A stretch of 64,000 nt of DNA from positions 6,696,501-6,760,500 of the forward strand of contig NC_088311.1 in assembly GCF_910592395.1 (NCBI RefSeq), given 5' to 3'. Source of the DNA: Lineus longissimus (taxonomy: Eukaryota > Nemertea > Pilidiophora > Heteronemertea > Lineidae). Positions 1 through 12,300 of this stretch are shown here, one piece after another (within the stretch, counting starts at the first letter, position 1; every line of letters starts with the position of its first letter). The translations under genes and the position numbers were made by a program. A model generated the notes under the pieces. The model was not told the DNA's origin, made no database searches, and saw only the letters and a program-made list of their open reading frames with translations.

Positions 1-111
1 GTAAAGACTTTGCAAATGGATGGCTCTGCCCCCTGGTGCCCTAATAGGAAGCATGCCTATAGGACCGTCAACTGATAACAACCTATGGCCATAACTCTTC
101 TTCTGCTTCAG

Positions 112-399
112 CTTTGCCAAAACCGCCCATAAATCTAGTTACTTCTGAAGTCACCCCAACTTCTGTCAAACTGACCTGGAGTTCCGGGAACACTGATCCT
201 GTGGAGAGTTTTATTATCGAATACAAGCGCAAGTATAAAGAGGGAGCCACTTATACTCAGGTGTCGAATATCCAAGACATGGAGTACGTTATTCGGCAGT
301 TGCAAGCGTACACTGTCTATGAGTTGCGGGTTGTTGCCGTCAATAACATCGGTCGTGGCATCGAAAGTAGCCCAACTGAAGTAACAACTGGAGAAATGC
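112..399 (+). CDS. LAR: LAR exon: FN3 domain 1
   Basis: The exon follows the acceptor ttctgcttcag and ends at the donor atgc|gttagt; both flanking introns are phase 1, as usual for FN3 modules. The protein starts [18 protein letters not shown] and continues with LTW, then Y-E-L-R-V and a VNNIGRG loop. This matches the first FN3 domain of LAR proteins, which starts KPPIDLVVTE in human LAR. The next exon restores the codon CCG (Pro), giving TGEMPPGSPP across the junction. Confidence 0.93.
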
Positions 400-3300
400 G
401 TTAGTACCCTGTAGAATTGTCTTGTGTTGTCCCCTACATGTAAATGCTAAATAATGTGTGCAGTTCGTTCACTGGCAAAGGCAAATGAAATAATATAGGA
501 ATGTCGAAAAAAAATTGAGGGGGTCCAAAATCATCAAAATTCATTCATGTCATACCATGTGTAATGTTGTATTCTGTCACCTATGTACCATTGTCATGTT
601 TTGTCTGGACGCAGTGTACCTTTAAGTGTATATATACTTCCTCAATGTCCTTAAGCAATCTGTGCAACATATACTGAAACTATATAAATCTGTCTGACTG
701 CCTGAGACTATATCGAGCTTTTCGAGTCCTTCTCTCTCGGTCTGTCTTACTTCAATAGATTACGTCGTCCTGTGCGATCGATCGAATCTCCTTCTTCTCT
801 CCTCCTACTTCTTCCTATTCTCTGTCCGACAATATCAAACTGCAGTATGTAAGCTTAAGTCCAATGTTGTGCATCATGTTTTTGCTTCATTCAGAATTTC
901 TCATTTGCTTTTGCCAATCCCATAGTAACACTTTTTCCGTGGGGTGTATAATTAAGTTTTGAGGATTAATGAGTTTTTGGTCTGCGAAATTAATGAATTT
1001 TTATTTGATAAGTGTTGAAAAATATGAGTCCTCCAGGATCAAGATATTCTCTTGTCTCTCTGTACAAGTAATGTTTCCATAACAAACTGATAATCGTAAC
1101 AATGAGCTGTAACAATATCTTCTTTTCTGACTTACCGAACTTAATTCGTAACACAGAATAACTTGATTAAGATATAACTTTTTCGTAATTTTTTTGTTTA
1201 ACATTTACGTAATTTTTTACATGACATGTGCATAATTTTTAATGTCTTTTCGTATGTGTGTACGTATATAATTAATGGTGTGGGTAAAAATTGTTGGTCT
1301 GGGTTATCTTTGATTTCTACATTGTAGACATTCATTTTTCGTTGCATTGTGTGGTGAATTTGTAAAGTATTGTGCTTCATCAGCTATAGCTTTATGGGGT
1401 CTGCAAAACGCACCGTTTTCGTCCAACAAAGACACCACACACCAACATAGACAATTACACAGCCGACACACACACATCAACATCTCCTCTTTTGCTACTA
1501 TCCCCACAGCGCCTAACCCGATTCTGATGTATCCCCAAAAGTTACAGCAGCAAGTCACAGTCACAATTTCCAATGCTCGCACCTGATAGTGATTCACTGT
1601 AGAGCACTTTCGCACTGAAACATTTAGGGCCATATTTTGGTGGTTCACTCAGAAATTATGTACAGTAGACACACGTAACTATTGCTCTTTGAGACTGCAA
1701 GGATGGAAAATGATTTGGTTTCTTAGTATGGATCATTACCATTGAAATTAAACCATTTTGAAGAGTGTTTTTTTCTCACTCAGTTTTAGGACAAATTTAA
1801 GATTGACAAAAGGTTTATGGACCACAGTAAATCTCGGGAAGAACCTCAAGCAATACACATCTTTGGTACTCGGGACACAAGCGAAGTTAACTTGCAACCC
1901 ATTACTCCTGCATTTTCGCTGATAAGTGGTGCAGGTGAAAGAAGGAATTGGTATTGCAGGTAGTGGAAATCATTTAAACAGCTGTGAGGGCTAATCGCAC
2001 TGTTTGGGCTTGGAAGAAGCTTGCCAGAATAGCATGAACATCTCATGGAAAAAAGATATTTTGACCACCATGGATAAAGGAAATATATTTCGTATTTCCC
2101 GCTATATACTGTGTACAGTCAACATATCAACAGCCAGAAAAGTCTGCCAATACTACCTTTAATAATTTGCTTGATAACTCATGGGCCTTTTAGTGGTAAA
2201 TGTCATGTGTCAGTTCAAGTAACAGCCTTTCCGTTTGACGCAGCATTTTACTAGAGAAGATGACTTTCATTGTAACAGACAAACGCTCTGAATTATTTTC
2301 ATGACAGTCTTGTTGGGTAGGATTTACGTTAATGAAATGGTCATGCAACAGGAAATGGACTTCTCTTTTTATGGCTGCAGTGTGTCACTTATTACAAATT
2401 GTATGGGAAGTTTCAAACCCCTGTGCCCGAGGGGTTATCCTGATATAAGTTTCTTATTAGCACAAACTGAAAGCACAATTTTCTGCAGTTGAGAAAACTG
2501 GATGGGTTTACAGCTAGGGCAATTTGTCATCATATTGCACAGCAAGCACAGATAGGTGACTGAAGGATTAATATCAGCTTAGCTTTGTTATCATGCACCA
2601 TTTAGCATTCCACCCATAGTGGTAGAGAGCATTATACACCTTAGATGCTTTCAAGAGGAAGAATTCAATAGATGATCACAAGAGATGACAGAAGACCAAG
2701 AGGAATGCGTTCCACTTGGCTACTGAGACCTATTGCTTTGCAACACAGTTGATGTACTGTATTTTTTATGTTGTTTAAAGAAACACCACTTCTCTCCCCA
2801 GCAATGAAAAGCACAAAATAAAGAGGAAAAGTAAAGTGCTGGACCACATCTTTATCATGAATGATCTGTTTACAACCACTTTGAAGGAATTTTCAATGTA
2901 ATTCTATAAATCTGTCAAACATTGGTTAACTGGAGTATTCGAATTTCGCATAAATGTTCCGATCATCATTGCGTTTAAGATATTTGAATCTCGCATAAAT
3001 TTTCCGATTATCGTGGTGTTTCACAAGATCATCCGAATAGTCCTACTAGAGATTTACGTTTAAACTTTGAATTCCGAGGAGATTTTCTGATTATCGAGAC
3101 ATTTAACGAGGTCATGATGAAAGTCCTTCTTTGAGATTTGAATTGAACCGCTGAAGTGGAAGGAGTCCATTTGTTGTTGTGGTAATGATTATTATTATCA
3201 GCAATCTAAAATGTTCACAAGTCAGCACAAATGAGCTTCTTGTAAGTGAGATATTGTCGCTTAGACCTGTCTTTCTAAGAACTCTTGGCTGTTGCAACAT

Positions 3301-6300
3301 ATATTTTAACTCTCTTACATAATACATGTGGTGTAAACTCAGTGTGGCTTGCTGTCCCCTTAAAGTTCTCATCAGAGTGTGTGTCGACTGTCCGTCTGTC
3401 CGTCGGTAAAATCGTCAGCAAATTACGCTTACATTTTTATTAAGTTGTGCAGCTGTATGGGGGTCACATGACCTACATGTCCGTCCACCATGTCGCGTTC
3501 ATTCTGTACTTGTCCTGTGATGTACATCAGGTCTTGTACGTTTTTCATAGGGGAAATAAACATTACATTTTGTGAAATATTGCCCCCTTTCTGAAAAGAA
3601 GATTTTAATTAGGATCCATTGATGGATTTCAAAAAATCATTCCTACCTTTCCGTAATTGTCATTATTTTTTAAAAAGCCTGGAACATTATTTCATTTGCT
3701 GAAACAGTCCTATTAAACGTATTATTACCCAATGGAATCATATTAATACTAACTTGATCAATAAAATAAATATCATATTCATGGGATGAATTTATATCTG
3801 AAAGACATTGATAATGTTTTCTTCTGTGAAGCGCAATTTTTTTCTTTGTGATTTTTAACCACTTTGAGTACAGTGGCTGATTATGGAATTATAAAACCGA
3901 TGTCGAGAAACAGAAACCTTTGGCAGACAGATGAAAGATCACAATAGAAAAAGAGACGATTTGTAGTGTGGATTTAATCTAAATTTCTCAGTCAGAGACC
4001 ACTGTTATATTGGGTTCAGTTGAAATGTTTGAGTAAGTCTATAGACTGATGACCTTTCCATGCTCAATTCATATTGAACTCCTTAATATGGAAAAGATGA
4101 GAAAACTGCAACAAAAAGAAATTTTCATCCATCAAATTTAAACCAGTTATAAAGACAAAAACTAATATTCTGGTCGATTTGTTGTTGTTATATTTTTCCA
4201 TAGTCAGCTATTGAGTTTCAATTCAATTTGGTGGTTGGTGAACAACTTCTTCTAATATTTGGCAAAGGCTTTTGGGAATTTACTTGCTGCAATTTAATTG
4301 AATAACGGCTTATAACATCAACTTCAGTCACTAAGTATTATTCAATACGAGAACAACCATCCCCGAGGTAAAAAATTGAGTAAATATTTATGTGTAACAG
4401 TGTTGACCTTAATTTGGTAACCAATTTCAATCTGTTGCAATATAAATTGAAAAAAACCTCATAATCTCAAAATTCAAAAGTCTTTCTGATAATAACACCG
4501 TGGGGTCCTTGGGGAAACAATGCTTCCTTTGCAAAATTAGATACCAGTCCTAAAGGTGAAGACAATATTTCCATTCTTTCAACTAAATGTCCGTTGGTTT
4601 GGGCATCCGTTTGTGGGCGTTAACCAAAAAGTGAAACAAAAAAAACCAGATTTGCTAAAAATATGTTTTGGTGTTTTGCGGGTTAAAGGGTCACCGTGTT
4701 GTGGTCGTGGTTTTTGCACTCAGCTCACTCAAGTTCATTCCACCCTAGTTGCCTGTACATTTTGCACTAGGAATGCACATGAATGTACAAGTCAAGCTCA
4801 AGGTGAAATGAAATGAGGTCTTTTTCACTCTGGTTGGCTAGGTCATTGGTACATTATATGCAGGCAACTGTAGATAGATGTACAGGTGTTTCAAGCCAAC
4901 TTGGAGGTGAAATAGAGAATAGTTTTAAGCGTGTTTTTGTATCTTTGGGATGGTTGTGCTCATTCGGTGAAGGGATAGCTTATAGCCTTTATGTATTGGC
5001 TTAATCTATGCAAAATGAGATGATCTAATTATAATTATAATCAAATTATAATTATAATCAAATTATAATTATCATATGTCATAATCGTAATGATTTCTTT
5101 CAGGTTATTTCTGTCAGTTTCAGGTTACTAAAAATATTTTGCCGATCTTTCAGCGCCGGGTAGCCCGCCCCAGAATGTACGTGCGCGGCCACTCAGCTCC
5201 AGTACTGTACTGGTGCAGTGGAATGAGCCCGATATACCCAATGGAGTAATCAGGGTAAGTCGTGTCCTGCAAGGTTGTATCCCACAAAACCCTCATTTTC
5301 CCCACGTCTTCTTTGCAAAATATGTAGGCAGCATTGAAAGAACCTTATGAATGGTACAGTAATAACTAACAAGGCCTGTTGTTGATAAAATTGTCAGGTC
5401 GTGGGGGCAGTTCTAAGATAAAGGCTTGTTTTTGATGAAATTGTCAGGTCGTGGGGCAGTTCTAAGATAAAGGCTTGTTGTTGATAAAATTGTCAGGTCG
5501 TGGGGGCAGTTCTAAGATAAAGGCTTGTTTTTGATGAAATTGTCAGGTCGTGGGGCAATTCTAAGATAAAGGCTTGTTGTTGATGAAATTGTCAGGTCGT
5601 GGGGGCAGTTCTAAGATAAAGGCTTGTTGTTGATGAAATTGTCAGGTCGTGGGGCAATTCTAAGATAAAGGCTTGTTGTTGATGAAATTGTCAGGTCGTG
5701 GGGCAATTCTAAGATAAAGGCTTGTTGTTGATGAAATTGTCAGGTCGTGGGGCAATTCTATGATAAAGGCTTGTTGTTGATGAAATTGTCAGGTCGTTGG
5801 GGCAGTTCTAAGATAAGGGCTTCTTGTCGATGAAATTGTTAGGTCGTGGGGGCAGTTCTAAGATAAAGGCTTGTTGTTGATAAAATTGTCAGGTCGTTGG
5901 GGCAGTTCTAAGATAAGGGCTTCTTGTTGATGAAATTGTCTGATTGTGGGGCAGTTCTAAGATAAAGGCTTGTTGTTGATGAAATTGTCAGGTCGTGGGG
6001 GCAGTTCTAAGATAAAGGCTTGTTGTTGATGAAATTGTCAGGTCGTGGGGCAATTCTAAGATAAAGGCTTCTTGTTAGTGAAATTGTCTGATTGTGGGCA
6101 GTTCTAAGATAATGGCTTTCTGTGGGTCCGCGGGGCAGCTCTAACATTAATGTTATTGTTTCAGGGCTACAAGGTGTTCTACACCCTCCAGCCAAACCTT
6201 CCCATCAGTACATGGACCGTGATCACTGTGGACAACAACAACCTACGCCTAGCGACCCTGAGCAACCTACAGATCAACAAAACCTACACCATCTGTGTGT

Positions 6301-9300
6301 TAGCATTCACCGGTGTTGGCGATGGACCTTTATCCGAGCCGATACAGGTCAAGACCCAGCAAGGAGGTAACATCTTTTTCTCCTTTTTAGTTAGCATGGC
6401 ATGAACTGAATGCAGATTAGATATAGACATAGCTGTAGTTGATTTCGAAAGGAATGCCTTAACTTTTGTATTACAGGAATGAGGTGTTTATATGTACATC
6501 CTCTGTTATATATCGCCCAGACACTAGGGACCATAATTTCATAATTAGTCTCGAGATAAAATAAAAACTTGTTAGAATTGATTCGACATAACAGTTTTGT
6601 AAAATAACACGTGCTTACGTTTAAACATTACCATCGTTTCTTGGTGGTTATATTATATATGATAATAAAAAAATATTCCACCATTTGCTTGGTAAATATT
6701 TCAAAGTTGATATCAGATAATCTGATTTAATTATAGTGTAGCAAAAATTAAAAAGCATATTTTTTTTCTTGTAACACAAGGCAAGCGACAGTTTAAAGTT
6801 GTTTCGCTCAAAAAATTAAGGGAAAAAATTGGAATTCACCTATGTTGTAGAAACTAACAACTATGTAACACCTACATGTTACATCTTATGACTTTTGTCT
6901 TTGTTGACGTTTTTTTAAATTTTTTTATTGCACACTGAATTGTCAAATATAATTCAAGTACATTGAATTATTTCTTATTTTTACCGAGCACTTCTCATGA
7001 ATTGATTAAAAAACCTGTTTTCCTGCACTATCCAAATAGCCCCTGATCGACCTTGCTCCCATATTCTTATCCTTCAGCAGGATGAAATATCATGTCTCAC
7101 ATATGAATAAATGGTTCCTTCAAATTTAATGGAAATTTGACTTAAATTGGGACTCATCAATTGGTTCTTTTTGACTGCCGATGTCTGTATACACAACAAA
7201 CTTTTATACGAATGAAAGTGCTTGGGCCTCATCAGCTTAGCTCCAAATCATGTAACCACTCACAATTTTATACATTTCATAGAAACCTATCCATTTAAAA
7301 TAAATAGAGCTCACAGAATTAAAATGTTATGCCTATCTATTTCTCCTGCTTCAGCATTGAACAGACTTATTGTCAGAACGTCTTCAGCATCAGTTTAAAG
7401 AATATGTTCTCCGAAAAATAAAACGATAACAAAGATGGAACATTTCGTGGCCTGATAAAAATCTTCTGATGGGATATTTAGTTTTTCTTTTTGTAACGTG
7501 TGCACACATTGACGAACATAATACAGCTATTGTACCAAATAACAACGGGGTATCACATCTCTGATGTAGCATTAATGACAAACAGTTATAGCATTCAAAT
7601 ATTTCTCGAACGGTTTTTCTCTCCATTTCACTGCGAGGAGAATAATACCTTCATACTTTCGCCCTTAGCTATTGTTCGTAATAGTTTGTACATCCCACAT
7701 GCCTCATAGTTACACATGTCATTGAACACTGCATTCATACATGTACATATATTCATGTACACATTAGCACATTCACACAGTACATTGCATATTTCAGTCA
7801 TGCCCGTTAAGTATTGCGCCCCGCCCTACTCCGAGGAAATGAGGGCCAACTTCTCTGTGGGGTCACCATGTTTTATGCAAGGTCTCTTTCGGTGGATCTT
7901 AGTCGAATGCAAAAATGGATGTTTCGTAATATTGAGAATAATTTAAACTTGGCCTTTATTTCCTGCCCCCCCCCTCCCCACCAACATGCCCCCTACCCTG
8001 TGATAAGTGGACTCTATGTCCAGTGAGGGAGGGTGTTGTCCCTATTTGCCGGTCTTCTATATGTTAAGGTGATTCATGTTACAGAGGACACACGCTATAT
8101 TACCTGGCCGGGTTACCAAGGTATGCCAACACAATCCTTCATGCTGGTTGTTTTAATTCATGTGGTCCCACATCATTTTTGATAACTTATATGCCCTATG
8201 TATGAAATTAAAGAGGTTTAGAGACAATTGGTTAAGGTATAAGCCTATGCTGGTTATGTCATTTTCATACGTGGTGGAATTATCAGTTATTTAGAAATGT
8301 GGTAGGACTAATTGATAACATCCAGTATATCCATATGTAATGCATGGTGTTAAATATGCTTTCCAAAGTATCAAGTTTCCCTTCGTTCTACCAAAAGTCT
8401 GTGACGTAAAAGTTGGTGTTTTTTTTCTCATAAAGATATAAATGGACCTTTTTGTCTGAAGTGTGTATCGTATCATGAACAATGCTATTGTCATCACTGA
8501 TAAATATTCTGGCTGGCCTCCCAGCTCAGGGTTTGTTCAGTGTAATGGCTTTTGTGAAGTATGATGAGAATTTTGAATTAGTTTATGCTGTCAACAATGT
8601 TCAGATAAAGTCAACGTGAGTTGCTTTTAACATCATTTCATTTAATGAATATCAAGTTATGTGGTCTTTTTCACTGGTTCACTGGTTGTTGGCCTGAGAT
8701 TTCTTTTCACTCGAGATGTATTTTACGTGTATTGTTCACGTGACATTGAGTTTAATGTGTAAGAAATCCTTGCATACGTGACAGACGGATGACCAAAGAG
8801 AGAAGTCACAATAAAAAAAGAGTGGTCGCCAATTTGAGATTTACCTTGACCTGTTTTTGATTCATTCCTTCTCCTTTCATGTGCACCTCCTCATTCCCTG
8901 ACCATTTCCCAACCTCACATCAAACCCCAGTTTATCCCACTCCATCCTCCACCACATCTACCTCCACAAAACATCCTACCCAAACAGTCCTCACTATCTT
9001 CAAATCAACTGCATGTTTCAAACAGTCATTTTAATCAAAGTCTTTTTCAATTTAATAAAATTCTTAAGGTACACGTCTTAAATGTTACTGGTACCTGGTT
9101 TATAGTTTCAGTACCCCTACCTAACTAACAAATCCCCCCTTTTATATGGTTAGACATTTAAAAGTCACTTGTTGGAATAAAAAGTGTTTCATGTTATGAC
9201 TTCCGATGTGTTTTTCTCAACATTGTCTTGCCTCCCATTTGTGGTCACTCATCCCCTCCCTCTTGCAAGTTCACAAGTCTTAACTTGTTTCTTACAATTT

Positions 9301-12300
9301 CACCTTGCAGATAAAACAAGAAGCAGTAGTGAGTGTCTGAATGTATTTTGTGTTGAATGCCAACTCAGAACTTTTGGTTTAAGGGGTCGATCATAGAATA
9401 GTGGTGAAAGGTGATTGAAGCCTGTTATGGTCAGATTATTTGTTCTTCTAGTCCAGCATGTTTCTCCAGGAATTCATAATAGATTGACGGCAGACATCTT
9501 TTAAGGGTTTGTTCTAATAACCTTAAGTCAGATAGTAAGGCATGCTCTGTATACTACTGATGTGGTTAGTTAGTAAACTTCTGTGTAGCAACGGTTTACA
9601 GCGAGTAGAGGTTGACCGTCTCTATCAGAAAATGATGAAATTATGGAATGTTTCATTGGTGAAGGTTGCATGTGAGAGTCTTGGGTTACAGGGTATTGCA
9701 CCTGATGAGCATGCCAGGACCTCTCTATTTCAAGTTTTAATAACATTCATGCATTGGTTTACATATATGAATTATAAATCATGCAAAAATTGGATGTTTA
9801 CTTTTCATAACCCAGATCTCACCTGGGCTTAAATTGCTTATTGATAACTATAGCATGGAAATTAATCATGTGCTTCAAATTTTTGCCGTGTCTCTGAATT
9901 ACTTCATGTTTTATTGACAAAAACATCCAAAGGAGACTTGAGAGATCCTTCTTGTTGGTTATATGGCAAGATGAAAGCAAAAATTCCTTTTTTGTGAGAA
10001 ACTGGAATATACAAGAAGCTTATACAAAAAAACGGAAGCAAAAAGAAGAAAAAGGAATTGCCTGGTGTTTAAAACTAAAGTAAGTGGAACATCTTACAAG
10101 TATTTGCAAGGACAGATGGGGGAAGAAAAAGAAAATTGAAGGAAAAGGAAATGAATGTACCTTGGAATAATTTGCATATGCGAGACAAAAACCAATAGTT
10201 TACCCTGGCAGGACTGTTGTCTGCTCGAACGGGTGGTTTGTCTGATTGCGTCTGCCCGATGTTGTCTGGACTGTCTGATGGCGTTTGTTATCTGCGGAAC
10301 TTATTCACTACAGTAACTGTGTTGTACCTGTGGCATGACAGTCCACCATTCTGTATTAACGTCTGCCACTGTGAGTTTCTGTGGGTGTTCGAACACAATC
10401 TTGTTGGTGGTGAAAAGAATTTCAGATAGGATTTGGTTATGTGTGAATTAAGACTTTGTCCTTGTTGAGGGATTCAGACATCAATATCGGACATAGTTTC
10501 CAACCCTGTGTTTGATGCCTTTCTTTTATTCTGTTGTTTTGTAGTGTCACAACGTAACTGAAAGGTTGAAGCATGAAGACAAGAGTCTCTCTAGTTTGCT
10601 GGAGGCATAGAGAAGAAATAGTCTGCTTTCTAGTCATAAAGCTGAGGTCAAGGTCAAAGTCAAGGTCACTAAATGATGTTGATTATCCTATGATGGACCC
10701 ATCTTCACTGGCAGTGTTCTATATCAAGTCATTCTTCCGTGATACAAGGAGGCATTTTCAAAGCATTGTCATAATCTATGGAGTCGAGATGCCATTGCCC
10801 CTGCTATCGCCAACTGGCTGTTGCTTATCAACAAGATTCTTATCATAAAACTGAAGACAGAGTTATGTGATAGTGAACACCATGGGACCTCTGCCTTTGT
10901 CAAATGCAGCTTGCTGTTCAGTTCATTTCTGATTCAGACTTGAATTAGTTTCCTTGTTGGTCCTACAGTCTTGAATTTATTTCCTCGTTGGTCCTACAGA
11001 CTCGAATTTGTTTCCTCGTTGGTCCTACAGAGTTGAATTTGTTTCCTCGTTGGTCCAACAGAGTTGAATTTGTTTCCTAGTTGGTCCTACAGAGTTGAAT
11101 TTGTTTCCTAGTTGGTCCTACAGACTCGAATTTGTTTCCTCGTTGGTCCTACAGAGTTGAATTTGTTTCCTAGTTGGTCCTACAGACTCGAATTTGTTTC
11201 CTCCTTGGTCCTACAGAGTTGAATTTGTTTCCTAGTTGGTCCTACAGACTCGAATTTGTTTCCTCGTTGGTCCTACAGAGTTGAATTTGTTTCCTAGTTG
11301 GTCCTACATACTTGAATTTGTTTCCTTGTTGGTCCTACAGAGTTGAATTTGTTTCCTCGTTGGTCCTACAGACTTCAATTTGTTTCCTCATTGGTCCTAC
11401 AGAGTTGAACTTGTTTCCTAGTTGGTCCTACAGACTTCAATCTGTTTCCTCATTGGTCCTACAGAGTTGAACTTGTTTCCTAGTTGGTCCTACAGACTTC
11501 AATTTGTTTCCTCATTGGTCCTACAGAGTTGAACTTGTTTCCTAGTTGGTCCTACAGACTTCAATCTGTTTCCTCATTGGTCCTGCAGGATTTCCTTGTT
11601 GGTCCAAACACCCTTTAATCAGTTTCCTTGTTGGTCCTACAGACTTGAATTCGTTTCCTCCTTCGTCCTACAAACCTGAAGTCGTTTCCTCGTTGGTTTT
11701 AGAATATTTTCTTCACTGGTTTTACAGACTTGCCAAGTAAGTATTTTCGAGATTGACAGACTAGGTTGGCAACTGCATTATTATTTGAGTGTTGTCGGCT
11801 TGAATATGTTATGGTATTCTGTGGATGGTGTTTCCTTGTCGTCATCTTGAAAATATCAAGTGAAGCTCTTTTACATTGGATGAGGATTGAACACCATGAA
11901 GACCAGAGAGTGGTTTGATATCTCTGCAGATAAACTTGGCATCGGTTTAAATTGCTTTATGACTTTTAACATGTTTAAAGAAACTCAACAGACTCAATCA
12001 ATCTTGTTAATGTAGAACATGAAGAACTGCAGTTGATGTTCTTGATCTGTCTTGTTTGAGATATGCAAAGTCGATAGATTTGATAGTACACCATTCCTTT
12101 TTAATTTGGTAAACTGTTCACATCTCGTTCGTCACATTATTCCAAATCCTGCACATGTCGCTATAACCTCGTGATATCATACCTTATTCTATATTCCCTC
12201 TCACCAGCCCCTGGCAAAAAAGGAGGAGGTAAAGATAGTTCCAATATCCTTACAATCCACCCTCACTATAGCTTGCTCCAGCACACTACCATTTAGATTC

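Noticed and set aside
5371-6120. CRISPR-like regular repeats
   Set aside because: The repeats are contiguous with no unique spacers, the context is a eukaryotic intron, and no cas gene is present.
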